A DNA stretch of 64,000 nucleotides from assembly GCF_017163935.1 (NCBI RefSeq), contig NZ_JABVZR010000002.1:1736001-1800000 (forward strand), given 5' to 3'. Shown here in pieces: positions 50,598 to 59,770 of the stretch; positions within the stretch are counted from its first letter, which is position 1, and each line of letters opens with the position of its first letter. The position numbers were made by a program, and so were the translations under genes. Under the pieces are notes generated by a model. That model was not told the DNA's origin and made no database searches. It was given only the letters and a program-made list of their open reading frames with translations. This DNA is from Novosphingobium terrae. Lineage in GTDB: Bacteria; Pseudomonadota; Alphaproteobacteria; Sphingomonadales; Sphingomonadaceae.

Positions 50598-50912
50598 TCA
50601 GATCTCCAGCGTCACCTCGATCTCGTCCCCCTCGCGGATACCGGCCTCCTTGCGCACCGCAGCCTTGAGCGGCAACAGCCATCCGCCGCTCTCACGATGC
50701 GGGAAGACCGAGGTGCGCCATGTGGTGGTGCCGATCCGCGCCTTCACCGGCAGCGAGCCGAAACCGGCGGTCAGCCCCATGGAGACGAGTTTCAACTCAG
50801 CCGCCGGGCCATCCTCCACCGTCACGAAGAACCAGCGGACAGGTTTCCCGCCCTTGGCGGAGGTCCAGACCCAGACCTTGCCGCTGAAGCTGATGGTGTC
50901 ACGCTCATGCAT
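50598..50912 (-). CDS. DUF1905-like small protein
   Basis: 104 residues, beta-rich. DTISFSGKVWVW, WFFVTVEDGPAAELK, GSLPVKARIGTTTWRTSVFPHRESGGWLLPLKAAVRKEAG and GDEIEVTLEI fit the DUF1905 pattern of a compact beta-barrel domain, whose role is not known. The start is uncertain: in-frame ATGs at 50927, 50945 and 50954 would add up to 14 residues, and none has a good ribosome site. Confidence 0.75.
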   Translation of the reverse strand: MHERDTISFSGKVWVWTSAKGGKPVRWFFVTVEDGPAAELKLVSMGLTAGFGSLPVKARIGTTTWRTSVFPHRESGGWLLPLKAAVRKEAGIREGDEIEVTLEI

Positions 50913-51015
50913 GGTTGTGGCATTCATGGTTTGGGCCGGGCTCATGACCCGCATGATGGTGGAGGGTTTCCTCCATCGCAAGCCTTTGTCCCGGCCCTCG
51001 CCGCGTAAATCGCCC

Positions 51016-52971
51016 TCAGGGCTCCAAAATCAGCGCCGCCCCGCCCGAACCCGCCAGATCGATGGCAAGAGCCCCATGGACCGCGCGCACCTCCTTCACC
51101 GTTTCGCGCGGTGTGGCGCCATCGCGCCAGAGCGTCATATGAAAACCCGGCCCCAAAAGATCGAGCGGCAGGCTGATGCGGCGCGCCTCATGGTTGTTGA
51201 GCACGCCGACATACCAGCGCTTCCCCTTGCGGCGGGCAATGGCGACATAATCCCCCACCTGCCCGCCCAGAAAGCGGGTTTCGTCCCAGACACCGGGCAC
51301 GCCGCGGATAAACTCCAGCCCCTGTGGGCTTTCGGCATAGGTGTCCGGGCTGTCGGACACGCAGGCAAAGGGGCTTTCATAGGCCACATAGAGAGCCAGC
51401 CCGTGCGCGCGCGTGGTCTGCACGAAGGGCCGGTCATTGCGCGGCACGAAATCGGCGGGCGGCACATTGTTGAAGCCGCCCGGCGTATAATCCATCGGCC
51501 CCAGCAGACCGCGCGTATAGGCCAGCATCACATTGTGGTCGGCGGTGACGCGGCGGCTCCATTTGTTGTATTCCGCGCCCATCACCCCTTCCTGAGTCAG
51601 GAAATTGGGATAGGTGCGCGTCAGGCCGCGCGGCACATAGGCGCCATGCAGATCGACCATCAGATGATGGCGCGCGGCCGCTTCCAGCAGGCGGTGATAC
51701 CAGTCGACCATGGCCTGATCGTCGCGGTCCATGAAATCGACCTTGATCCCGGCGATCCCCATCGCGGCATATTGGGCCAGCGCGGCTTCCATATTGGCGT
51801 CCAGCGCGCGCCAGTTGAACCACAGCCACAGGCGGACATGCTTCTTCGCGCCATAGTCGATCAGGGCGGGCAGATCGATGGCGGGGTTCCAATGCATCAC
51901 ATCGGCGCCGGGGCGGACCTCGCCGGCGCCGCCCGCGCCCTGATACCATCCCTCGTCAATCAGGCTGTAGGGCAGGCCGTTGGCGGCGGCGAAATCGATG
52001 AAGCCCTTGGCCGTTTCGGTGTTGGTGCCGGCCTTGGTCACGCTCTTCAGGCTGGGGCCGTTCCACCAGTCCCATGCCGAGAGGCCCGGCTTGATCCAGT
52101 CGGTTTGCGCCACGCGTGAGGGCTCGGCAAGGCTGGTGACCAGCGTGGAGGGGATCAGATCGCCCGCTCTGTCGCCCAGCATGATCAGCCGCCATGGCGA
52201 GGCCAGCGGTGAACCGACCTTGCCGCGCACGGCGAAGCGCGGATCGTCGAGCGCGGGGGAGAGTTTGGCGGCAAAGCCCGGCCCGCCATCGCCGCGTCCG
52301 GTCAGGGCGAGGCCCGCGTAATCGGTGAGGCCCGCCTCGGTGATGGCCAGCGCCTTGCCCTTGCTTTCGCACAGCATCGGCAGGTCGAAAAGGTTATGGG
52401 GCCGGGCTTTGGCCGGATCGACCGGCTCATATTCGCCCTCATGGCTTTTGCCGAAGGAGCCGATGTTGAAGCCCCAGCACTGGCTGCCCGGCGCCACGCG
52501 AAACTCGCTGCGCTCTTCGCGGATGATGGGGGCCACGATCTGCGGCTGCACCGGCAGGATGGTGCGAAAGGCGACGCCATCATTATAGGCCCGCAATTCG
52601 ATGGTCAGCGCGCGGCGGGCGCCGTCCTTTTCCGCGAGATGGATGCTCAGCGCGCGATAGCGGTCGGCGGCAGAGGCAGCCTTGCCGGCGATGATGGCAT
52701 AGCGATCCTCGCCGGCCGACGCCTCGCTGCCGGTGACCGCCAGCCCTGTCGCCAGCGGGCCTTCCGCCAGCGTGAGGCCCAGAGGCGAGGGATCGATCAC
52801 CTGCTGCCCGTCCCGCTCGGCGGACCAGACGGGCTGGCCCTGCGCATCCAGGGCGAGGCGAATGTGATTATGGCCGTCGGGCGAGGCGACATCGAGCGAC
52901 TGCGCCAGAGCCGGTGTGGCGAAGGTCAGCGCGACAAGGGGCAGGGCGCCGATGGCGGGTTTGCGGATCAT
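51016..52971 (-). CDS. GH97 glycoside hydrolase, exported
   Basis: 651 residues. A signal peptide (AIGALPLVALTFATPALAQS) precedes the GH97 N-terminal beta-sandwich (LDVASPDGHNHIRLALDAQGQP...) and TIM barrel. The barrel shows WFNWRALDANM, GIAGIKVDFMDRDDQAMVDWYH (Asp near residue 410), LMVDLHGAYVPRGLTRTYPNFLTQEGVMGAEY (Glu near residue 460) and a C-terminal sandwich. GH97 includes inverting alpha-glucosidases and retaining alpha-galactosidases; the KVDF region points to the retaining type but this needs checking. Last gene of a five-gene operon; its ATG overlaps the manA stop. It would remove alpha-linked galactose or glucose side groups in the periplasm. Confidence 0.92.
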   Translation of the reverse strand: MIRKPAIGALPLVALTFATPALAQSLDVASPDGHNHIRLALDAQGQPVWSAERDGQQVIDPSPLGLTLAEGPLATGLAVTGSEASAGEDRYAIIAGKAASAADRYRALSIHLAEKDGARRALTIELRAYNDGVAFRTILPVQPQIVAPIIREERSEFRVAPGSQCWGFNIGSFGKSHEGEYEPVDPAKARPHNLFDLPMLCESKGKALAITEAGLTDYAGLALTGRGDGGPGFAAKLSPALDDPRFAVRGKVGSPLASPWRLIMLGDRAGDLIPSTLVTSLAEPSRVAQTDWIKPGLSAWDWWNGPSLKSVTKAGTNTETAKGFIDFAAANGLPYSLIDEGWYQGAGGAGEVRPGADVMHWNPAIDLPALIDYGAKKHVRLWLWFNWRALDANMEAALAQYAAMGIAGIKVDFMDRDDQAMVDWYHRLLEAAARHHLMVDLHGAYVPRGLTRTYPNFLTQEGVMGAEYNKWSRRVTADHNVMLAYTRGLLGPMDYTPGGFNNVPPADFVPRNDRPFVQTTRAHGLALYVAYESPFACVSDSPDTYAESPQGLEFIRGVPGVWDETRFLGGQVGDYVAIARRKGKRWYVGVLNNHEARRISLPLDLLGPGFHMTLWRDGATPRETVKEVRAVHGALAIDLAGSGGAALILEP

Positions 52972-53786
52972 GCCTGTTCTCCCTGAGTGGCGGCCAGCAT
53001 CCATGCGTCGTCAGACAACCGCAGCGTGGTGGTATCGTCGAGATAGAGGCATTCGCCAACGCCGGCCGCCTCGCCATCGGCGGTGGCGACACCGGCCAGC
53101 GGCACGATCCACACCGGTCCCGCGCCAAGACGCGCGCGCAGCAGATCGGCATCGCCCGTGCGCAGCACGGTCAGCAGCGGGTCTTGCACCAGCAGGCGTT
53201 CGCGCGGCCCCCCCTCGGCGCTGCGCAGGGCATGGGCCGCATCATAGGGCTGCGCGCGGGAGACCGCCGTGCCATCCTCAAGATGGAGTTCGCGCGGCCT
53301 GCCATAGTCATACAGGCGGTAGGTCACATCGACATTCTGCTGAATCTCGACCAGCGTGATGCCCGCGCCCACCGCATGGACCGTACCGGCGGGAATGAAG
53401 AAGAAATCCCCCGCCGCAACGGGATGCCACACCATCTTCTGCTCGATCGAGCCGTCGAGCGCGGCATCGCGCAGCTGCTGCGGATCGAGCGCCATGGCGG
53501 TGCCGATGCCCAGCGTGGCGCCCGGCTCCGCATCGATGATGTACCAGCATTCCGTCTTGCCACCCGTGAGGCCGCGCGCGCGGCCCTGTGCATCATCGGG
53601 ATGGACCTGCACCGAAAGGCGCTCGCCGGTGAAGAGATATTTGACCAGCAGCGGCAGATGCGTCCCGTCAGGCGGGGCGAACCACAGCTCGCCGATGGGT
53701 TCGCGCCCCTCTTGCGGCGGCTCGGCCCAGCCGGGCAGATCATGGCGGCCCCATGGTTTTTCCACAAGGGTGGCGGCAAGCTTCAT
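52968..53786 (-). CDS. manA: mannose-6-phosphate isomerase, class I
   Basis: 272 residues, a short class I form. Zinc ligands are visible: Gln and His in LSVQVHPDDAQ, Glu in GGKTECWYIID, and the last His in IPAGTVHAVGAGITLVEIQQ. It converts mannose 6-phosphate to fructose 6-phosphate in the cytoplasm. Presence among glycoside hydrolases and esterases implies that mannose is a product of the substrate glycan. AAGGG precedes the start; it overlaps the GH97 gene by four bases. Confidence 0.93.
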   Translation of the reverse strand: MKLAATLVEKPWGRHDLPGWAEPPQEGREPIGELWFAPPDGTHLPLLVKYLFTGERLSVQVHPDDAQGRARGLTGGKTECWYIIDAEPGATLGIGTAMALDPQQLRDAALDGSIEQKMVWHPVAAGDFFFIPAGTVHAVGAGITLVEIQQNVDVTYRLYDYGRPRELHLEDGTAVSRAQPYDAAHALRSAEGGPRERLLVQDPLLTVLRTGDADLLRARLGAGPVWIVPLAGVATADGEAAGVGECLYLDDTTTLRLSDDAWMLAATQGEQA

Positions 53787-53801
53787 GATGGAACCCTTGT
53801 T

Positions 53802-54536
53802 TTACAGGCCCAGCGCGGCAAGCCGGGGCGTGAGCAGACCGGCCATGGCGTCATAGCCCGCTTCGGTGGGGTGGACGTTGTCATAGGACAGGCCGGGCTT
53901 CATGCCTCCGGCGCCGTCATCGAGCACCGCGTGATAGTCGATCCAGTCCAGCCCGGCCTGAGCGGCATAATCGCGCATCCAGCCGTTGAGCGCGGCGATC
54001 GGCGTGCGCGTGTCGAGACCCGGCCGCCACGGATAGTGCGACGCCGGGGGGATCGAGGCGAGCAGCACCCGCAGCCCATTGGCGCGGGCCAGCGTGGCCA
54101 TGGCGGCGATGGTGTCGCGGCTCATGGCTTCGGTCATGGGGCCGGTGTTGCCCGCGATATCGTTGGTGCCGCCCATGATATGCACGGCGCGGGGCCGCAG
54201 CGCGATCACATCGGCCATCATGCGCAGCAGCATCTGCGGCGTGGTCTGCCCGCTGATGCCGCGATTGACGCGCCCGGGCGTGAAGAAGCCGGGGCGCTTG
54301 TCTTTCCACCCCTGCGTGATGCTGTCGCCCATAAAGACGATGCCGGTGGCCGCGCCGCTGGCGATCAGGGCGCGATTGTCGTCGGCATAGCGGCCCAGCC
54401 AGGCAAAATCGCTGTGCAGGCGGCGGTCTGCCTCGCTTTCGACCGGACATTCGGCAGCCCTTGCGGGCATGGCCGCGCTGAGCGGCAGGGCGGCGGCCAT
54501 GCCCATCATCGCGCGGCGGTTGAGCTTCGCTGTCAT
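53802..54536 (-). CDS. SGNH/GDSL-family esterase, exported
   Basis: 244 residues. A leader with paired arginines (LNRRAMMGMAAALPLSAAMPARA) suggests Tat or Sec export. The SGNH blocks are all present: GDSITQG (Ser), NRGISGQT (Gly), GGTND (Asn) and DNVHPTEAGY (Asp/His). Family members of this kind deacetylate or deacylate polysaccharides. In the operon it is coupled by ATGA overlap to the carboxylesterase, so it likely removes acetyl groups from the glycan. Confidence 0.9.
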   Translation of the reverse strand: MTAKLNRRAMMGMAAALPLSAAMPARAAECPVESEADRRLHSDFAWLGRYADDNRALIASGAATGIVFMGDSITQGWKDKRPGFFTPGRVNRGISGQTTPQMLLRMMADVIALRPRAVHIMGGTNDIAGNTGPMTEAMSRDTIAAMATLARANGLRVLLASIPPASHYPWRPGLDTRTPIAALNGWMRDYAAQAGLDWIDYHAVLDDGAGGMKPGLSYDNVHPTEAGYDAMAGLLTPRLAALGL

Positions 54537-56017
54537 ATCCTGTCCATCCAGTCGCAAGGTGTTGCCGCAAGATCGGCGCCGGGCGTGGCGCCGTGCGCGT
54601 CGAAGATCACATGGCGGCGGCCCGGCGCATAGGCGGGCCATGCCGGTTTGCCTGCGGGCGCGGGCCTGCCGCTCCGGGCAAAATCCAGCCAGTAATCCTG
54701 CAGGGTGATGGCGGGGCCCAAGCTCCTGCCCTCCATCGCATAGCCGATCTCGGCGCCATGGAAGCTGCGCCCGCCATCGGGCGCCAGATCGAACTCATAG
54801 CGCCATACGGGCCATCCCGCCCCGGACAGCAGATCGGACAGCCTGCCGGCGGGGCAGCGGAACAGGATATCGGTCGAGATGCGCAGGTCGCGGTCACCCA
54901 GCCTTGGGTCTGCGGCGGGATCGGGCGCGTCGAGGCGGTAGAAGGCGCGCGCCTTGTCCGTCTTGGCGCCAAATGCATCGTCCACATCGGCATCGCGGTG
55001 AGGGCGGCCACCGGGCAGGCCGAATTCGGCGCGGTTCGATCCGATGATGACCGGGCGGGCGGGCGCCTCCTGCAATAAGGTCTGAGGATCACGCGGCAGC
55101 ACGGCGCCGTCGATGGTGGTGCGCAGCCAGAGGAAATCGTCATGCTGGAGCGCCGGATCATGCAGCGCCTTGTCGGCCTCCAGCAGGGCATGGGCCGATG
55201 CGGCGCGCAAGGGGGCGATGCTGCCGCCGGTCCCCAGCAAAGCGTCCAGCTGGTCGCCAAGGCGCAGGGCCTGATCGAGCGGGCGCCACGGCAGGCCGAA
55301 AGAGGGCGTGCCGCTTTGCAGGATGGCGCGGGCGAACAGGCCTTTGGTGTCTGGCGCGGCCAGCAGCAGGCCGACATCCTGCGCCCCCGCCGATTCCCCG
55401 AATATGGTGACATTGGCCGGGTCGCCGCCAAAGCGCGCGATGTTGGCCTGCACCCAGCGCAGGGCGGCGATCTGGTCCATCAGCCCGTAATTGCCGGTAT
55501 GGCCGCCCTGCTCGGCAGCCAAAGCGCGATGCGGCAGATAGCCGAGCAGGCCGAGCCGGTATTGCACCGCCACCAGCACCACGCCCCGCGCCGCCAGCGA
55601 GGCCCGCACCGTCTCACCCGCCGAGCCAGCCCGGTTGCTGCCGCCGTGAATCCACACCATCACCGGCCTCTTCCCGGCCAGAGCGGGGGTGGCGACATCC
55701 AGCGTCAGGCAATCCTCGCTGGCCCGCACATAATCGGCATGGTTCCAGCCATAGTCATTCTGCAGGCAGGAGGCGCCGGGGCGGGTGGCCTCGCGCCGGC
55801 CCAGCCATGGCACCACCGGCGCGGGCGGGCGCCAGCGCAGATCGCCCAGCGGCGGGGCGGCAAAGGGGATGGCGCGGAACAGCAGCGTTCCGCGATCGTC
55901 TGTCGTCCCCGCGATGGTGCCCCCTGTCACGGCCACGGTGGGCGGCGCGGATGGTGCGGCTTGTGCCGCCCCCGTCCACAGCATGGCCGCTGCCAGCAGG
56001 GCGACGGCCCGTTGCAT
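54533..56017 (-). CDS. carboxylesterase type B, exported
   Basis: 494 residues. A signal peptide (AVALLAAAMLWTGAAQAAP) is followed by the type B esterase pattern: FRAIPFAAPPLGDLRW, SEDCLTLDVATPA, PVMVWIHGGSN, NYGLMDQIAALRWVQANIARFGGDPANVTIFGESAGAQ with the nucleophile Ser in GESAG, and the His region FHGAEIGYAM. It is coupled to the GH2 gene before it (TGATG) and the SGNH gene after it. It may remove feruloyl, acetyl or other ester groups from plant cell-wall glycan; the exact ester is not clear. Confidence 0.92.
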   Translation of the reverse strand: MQRAVALLAAAMLWTGAAQAAPSAPPTVAVTGGTIAGTTDDRGTLLFRAIPFAAPPLGDLRWRPPAPVVPWLGRREATRPGASCLQNDYGWNHADYVRASEDCLTLDVATPALAGKRPVMVWIHGGSNRAGSAGETVRASLAARGVVLVAVQYRLGLLGYLPHRALAAEQGGHTGNYGLMDQIAALRWVQANIARFGGDPANVTIFGESAGAQDVGLLLAAPDTKGLFARAILQSGTPSFGLPWRPLDQALRLGDQLDALLGTGGSIAPLRAASAHALLEADKALHDPALQHDDFLWLRTTIDGAVLPRDPQTLLQEAPARPVIIGSNRAEFGLPGGRPHRDADVDDAFGAKTDKARAFYRLDAPDPAADPRLGDRDLRISTDILFRCPAGRLSDLLSGAGWPVWRYEFDLAPDGGRSFHGAEIGYAMEGRSLGPAITLQDYWLDFARSGRPAPAGKPAWPAYAPGRRHVIFDAHGATPGADLAATPCDWMDRI

Positions 56018-59000
56018 CACTGGCCGGCCTCGGCATCCGTCACGTTCCAGCCGCGCAGGCTGACATGCGGGGCGGGGCCGCTGCGGGCGGGATAGCGGAT
56101 GGTGACCACCTGCGTCTGCCCGCCAAGCAGCGAGAGGTAATTGTCGCTGTAATAGGCGGGCAGGATGCGCTGCCCCTGCGCGTCGAGCAGCGTCAGCTTG
56201 GCCGCCAGCGCCGGGGTGGCGGCGGGATTGGTCAGCGTGACGCGCAGCTCCTGCTCCTGCCCGATGGTGACGGGGGCGGCCACCACGGCCTTCAGGGCCA
56301 CGGGCGGCAGATCATTGAGCGCGCGATAGCTGCTCTCCTCCTTGCCGCGCCAATAGAGGTTGGAGGAGAGGATGTGGCCGCTGCGGTCGGTCAGGCTCTG
56401 GCTGACCAGCAGCATCGGATGCCGGGCCAACAGGGTGCCGAGCGGCACGGCGGGCAGCATGGTGTCGCGGTTGGCCGGCGCATCCAGCCTGTCGCGGCGG
56501 GCGAAGAGTTCCTTGCCGTCCAGCCCCAGAATGCGGGTGGTGGCGGTCAGGCCGGGGGCATTGTCGCGGGTGGTGTTGATGACGACCACCTCATTGCCGG
56601 GCAGGTTGATCTGTACATGCAGCGGCTCGGCGGCCTTGGCGATGCCGTAATAGGCGGCATGGGTGTCATAATCCGAGCTGTAGATCTGCCAGGCGTTGGA
56701 GGTCCATGCCGGATGGGTCATCCACAGCAGGCGGCCCGAATTGCGGGTCCAGAGATGGCCCAGAAAGCCCTCGAACATCGCCTTGTGGCCTTCCAGATTC
56801 ATCATCTGGGCCTTGCGCTCGAAATCCTCGAAGCTGGTGGCCGGACCAAAGCGGCGGTCAAGGCTCTGCATGAAGGTCCTGGTGTCGCCATTGCCGGAAA
56901 AATGCCAGTCGTGATAGGCCAGCGTGTCGCTCAGCGGCCAGCGGTCGGCGGGCGGGACATAGGCGCTGACGGCCTCACGCGTGGCCAGCGAGGGTGTGCC
57001 GGTTTCCACCGAGAAGCCGGTGGCCAGATCGGTGAAATAACCCTCGGGCTGGCGGTAATTGTAAGGGCCAGATCCTTGCAGATTCACCGTGTTCGAGCTG
57101 CCGGTGTACCAGCGCGTGCCATCCAGCCTGAAAAGCAGATCGTCCAGCCCCTCGTTCAGCGTGGGATAGGGCACGCCTTCATTGCGGCCGAACCACACCA
57201 CGATCGAGGGATGGTTGCGATAGCGCTTCACCACATCCTCGGCATTGGCGAGGAACAGCGCGGGGTCTTCGGGCTCGACCTGGAAATTCTGGGTGGACTG
57301 CCAGAAGTCGTTGAGCACCATCATGCCGTACTCATCGGCCAGATCGTAGAATTCCGGCTCGGTGTTGTTGCCCATCCAGTTGCGGATGATGTTGAGATGG
57401 GCCTGCTTGTGCAGGCGGAAATAGGGCTCCAGCCGGGCACGGTCATGGCGCTTCAGGGCATCGTCCATGCCCCAGCTGCCGCCGCGCGCGGCGATCTTCA
57501 CGCCATTGACGCGCAGGGTCAGATGCGGTTCCGGCAAAGTGTCCTCGGGGCCGAGGTCACGCACGGCGGGCGAGGTCTCGCCTGCTGCCGTCAGCGATTC
57601 CACCCAGCCTTTCGGGCTTTGCTTGATGGCTTCATGGCGGATGTCGATCAGCCTGGTGTCGCTCAGCCGCCCGTCGGTGGGCTGCACATTCACGCGGCGC
57701 AGATGCCCGGCCCTGTCCATCAGCGACAGATCATAGGAGACCTCGCGGATGCCGAAGCGGGTGGTCGCCGTATCGCTGCCCTGCCCGGCCACGCTGGCCT
57801 CCAGATGCAGCGTATGCAGCGCGGGCTCGCCATAGCCGTTGGGCCACCAGAGGCGCGGATTCTTCACATGCAGCGCGGCGAAATCCGCGGGGGTAAAGCG
57901 CGCCTCGCTCTCCCCCGGGGGCGCGGTGATCTGGCGGCTGACGCGCACATCGTCAAAGCTGGCGGTGACGGTGACGGTCTGGGCCTGAGCACTGTCATTG
58001 TGGAGCGGCACGGCGATGGTGATGTCGGCGCTGTCGATGCGGGGCAGGGGCAGGTTGGTGATGACCTGCGCATCGCCCAGCCGCACCGGGCCGGTCGCGT
58101 CCAGCTCCACATCCTGCCACAGGCCGGTGTCGCGGTCACGGATGCCGGGAATCCAGTCCCAGCCCTCGGTGGCCACGAAGGTCGGGCCGTCGATGGCCAG
58201 CTGGCCGCCGTTTTCGCCCACGCCCGCGCTGATCGACTGTTCATGCGGGATGCCGGGATGGGGCGGAGGGGCCACGCGGATGGCGATGGTGTTCTCGCCC
58301 GATACGGCGGCGAAGGTGAAGCGGCCGCGCGCGAAGGCACCCCTGGTGCTGCCCGCGCGGGCGCCGTTGATGAACACCGTGCTGGCATAGTTCACGCCGT
58401 TCAGCACCAGCGAGAGCTGCTTGCCCGCAGCTTCGGGCGGCAGGGTGAAGCTGGTGCGATACCAGTAATCCTGCCGGGCGAGGCTCTCCGGGATCTTGAG
58501 ATTGTTCAGGCCATAATAGGGATCGGGATAGACGCCGCGATCGACCAGCGTGGTCAGCACCGTACCCGGCACCGTGGCCGGGCGCCACACGCCCGCAGGC
58601 TGGCCGGGGCGGGAGAGGGTTTCGCCGTCCTTCGCCACATCGGGCGCGGCGGCCAGCTGCCAGCCGTTGATGCGCCAGCGGCCTGTGCCAAGGGCCTCCA
58701 CCGCAGGGCGGGGCGTGACGGGCTTCGCCACGGGGGCGGTGGTGCCGCCCTTGGCCTGAGGCAGGGTCGATGGGTCCTGCTGGCGCCAGTAGCCGGTGTT
58801 GGCGGTTTTCTGGAATTCCCAGCCAATGCCCACATGCCAGATCTGCACCAGATCGAAATCGGGGCGCTGAGCCGCCATGGCGGCGATCGCATCGGGCGAG
58901 GCTGCGCCGGGCGTCAGCTGCGCGGAAACCAGCGTGCCGTTGAAATGCGGCTGGCCGGCCATGGCGGGGGCGAGGTGGATCTGGCCGGTGACCGCGGGGA

Positions 59001-59463
59001 CGGGCAGGGCGCCCCTGGCCACCACACGGCCATCGACATAGAGCTGCGCGCCATCGGGCGAGAGGGTCGCCGTCACATGGGTCCAATGCCCGGCGGCCAG
59101 CGGCGTGGCGGCGATCAGGCGGAAGGTCTGGCCCGAGAGCAGCGCGGGACGCCCATCGACCAGCGCCAGACTGCGCGTCACGCCCGCCAGATCGCCCAGC
59201 GCGATCAGCGTGGTGGTGCCATGGGCTGTTTCCTGCGGGTTGACCCATGCGGAGAAGGTCTGACCAGCGGTTGCCGTCAGCAGAGGGGAGGACGCCAGAT
59301 CGCGGTCGATGCCGATGCCGCCCGCGATAAAGGCGGCGTTGTAGGGCCCCAGCCCCTCCAGCGGCGACGGGTTGGCAGGGGCCGCTGCGGCCTGCAAGGC
59401 CAGACCCAGCACCGACACTGCGACACAGCCCGTCAGGCGCCGGGCGATCTTGCGCGAAATCAT
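56017..59463 (-). CDS. large GH2 glycosidase with N-terminal LamG-like domain, exported
   Basis: 1148 residues. After a signal peptide (LTGCVAVSVLGLALQAAAAP) comes a concanavalin/LamG-like module (TFSAWVNPQETAHGTTTLIAL to VTGQIHLAPAM, about residues 40-200). Next is the GH2 sugar-binding jelly roll (PATVPGTVLTTLVDRGVYPDPYYGLNNL; WYRTSFTLP), an immunoglobulin-like domain and a TIM barrel. The acid/base Glu is in IVVWFGRNEGVPYP (about residue 760) and the probable nucleophile Glu in FSVETGTPSL (about residue 819). The layout resembles exo-beta-mannosidase/exo-glucosaminidase-type GH2 enzymes and plant endo-beta-mannosidase. First gene of the operon; GGGAG precedes the chosen ATG (second of two). 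Confidence 0.9.
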   Translation of the reverse strand: MISRKIARRLTGCVAVSVLGLALQAAAAPANPSPLEGLGPYNAAFIAGGIGIDRDLASSPLLTATAGQTFSAWVNPQETAHGTTTLIALGDLAGVTRSLALVDGRPALLSGQTFRLIAATPLAAGHWTHVTATLSPDGAQLYVDGRVVARGALPVPAVTGQIHLAPAMAGQPHFNGTLVSAQLTPGAASPDAIAAMAAQRPDFDLVQIWHVGIGWEFQKTANTGYWRQQDPSTLPQAKGGTTAPVAKPVTPRPAVEALGTGRWRINGWQLAAAPDVAKDGETLSRPGQPAGVWRPATVPGTVLTTLVDRGVYPDPYYGLNNLKIPESLARQDYWYRTSFTLPPEAAGKQLSLVLNGVNYASTVFINGARAGSTRGAFARGRFTFAAVSGENTIAIRVAPPPHPGIPHEQSISAGVGENGGQLAIDGPTFVATEGWDWIPGIRDRDTGLWQDVELDATGPVRLGDAQVITNLPLPRIDSADITIAVPLHNDSAQAQTVTVTASFDDVRVSRQITAPPGESEARFTPADFAALHVKNPRLWWPNGYGEPALHTLHLEASVAGQGSDTATTRFGIREVSYDLSLMDRAGHLRRVNVQPTDGRLSDTRLIDIRHEAIKQSPKGWVESLTAAGETSPAVRDLGPEDTLPEPHLTLRVNGVKIAARGGSWGMDDALKRHDRARLEPYFRLHKQAHLNIIRNWMGNNTEPEFYDLADEYGMMVLNDFWQSTQNFQVEPEDPALFLANAEDVVKRYRNHPSIVVWFGRNEGVPYPTLNEGLDDLLFRLDGTRWYTGSSNTVNLQGSGPYNYRQPEGYFTDLATGFSVETGTPSLATREAVSAYVPPADRWPLSDTLAYHDWHFSGNGDTRTFMQSLDRRFGPATSFEDFERKAQMMNLEGHKAMFEGFLGHLWTRNSGRLLWMTHPAWTSNAWQIYSSDYDTHAAYYGIAKAAEPLHVQINLPGNEVVVINTTRDNAPGLTATTRILGLDGKELFARRDRLDAPANRDTMLPAVPLGTLLARHPMLLVSQSLTDRSGHILSSNLYWRGKEESSYRALNDLPPVALKAVVAAPVTIGQEQELRVTLTNPAATPALAAKLTLLDAQGQRILPAYYSDNYLSLLGGQTQVVTIRYPARSGPAPHVSLRGWNVTDAEAGQ

Positions 59464-59561
59464 CATGCTCTCCCACGTCGCCTGGCCAAAGGCTGCGACC
59501 TTGTCGTTTTCTTTCCCGATCGGGTATGCTGGCAGCATGATCGGGCTCCATTAATAAGTCA

Positions 59562-59581
59562 ATTTAAAATAATTATTAAAT
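59562..59581. promoter_or_regulatory. AT-rich palindromic site upstream of the GH2 operon
   Basis: Within ATTTAAAATAATTATTAAAT, the core AATAATTATT is a perfect palindrome with TTAAA/TTTAA flanks. It lies about 100 bases before the GH2 start. AAATAATT is repeated before the ROK kinase at 62018, so both may be bound by the ROK repressor. Confidence 0.45.
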
Positions 59582-59677
59582 CCACGCGAGCTGTGTGAAG
59601 CCTGATGGAACCATGTCGCTTTGGCAGCGGGGCGTGCTATGACCTTGCCATTCGACAGCCTTATCCTTCTCAACCTT

Positions 59678-59691
59678 AAACAAAATTGTTT
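59678..59691. promoter_or_regulatory. AAACAAAATTGTTT inverted repeat before the ROK regulator
   Basis: Six-base arms AAACAA/TTGTTT separated by AA, 80 bases before the ROK regulator start in the 307-base divergent region. NagC/Mlc-type ROK proteins prefer AT-rich palindromes of this size, so this could be the autoregulatory site. Confidence 0.45.
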
Positions 59692-59770
59692 CAATTAAAG
59701 TTTGGTCCCAGGCCTCCGCCTGTGGCAGAGACGGGTTCACCGCTGCAGGGGCGCATAAACGGGAGGCTTG

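Noticed and set aside
55807..59598. A 1263-codon open frame on the plus strand opposite the GH2 and esterase genes
   Set aside because: Antisense open frames of this kind arise from high GC with biased third positions; it lacks a ribosome site and domain motifs, and the minus-strand genes have complete catalytic motifs.
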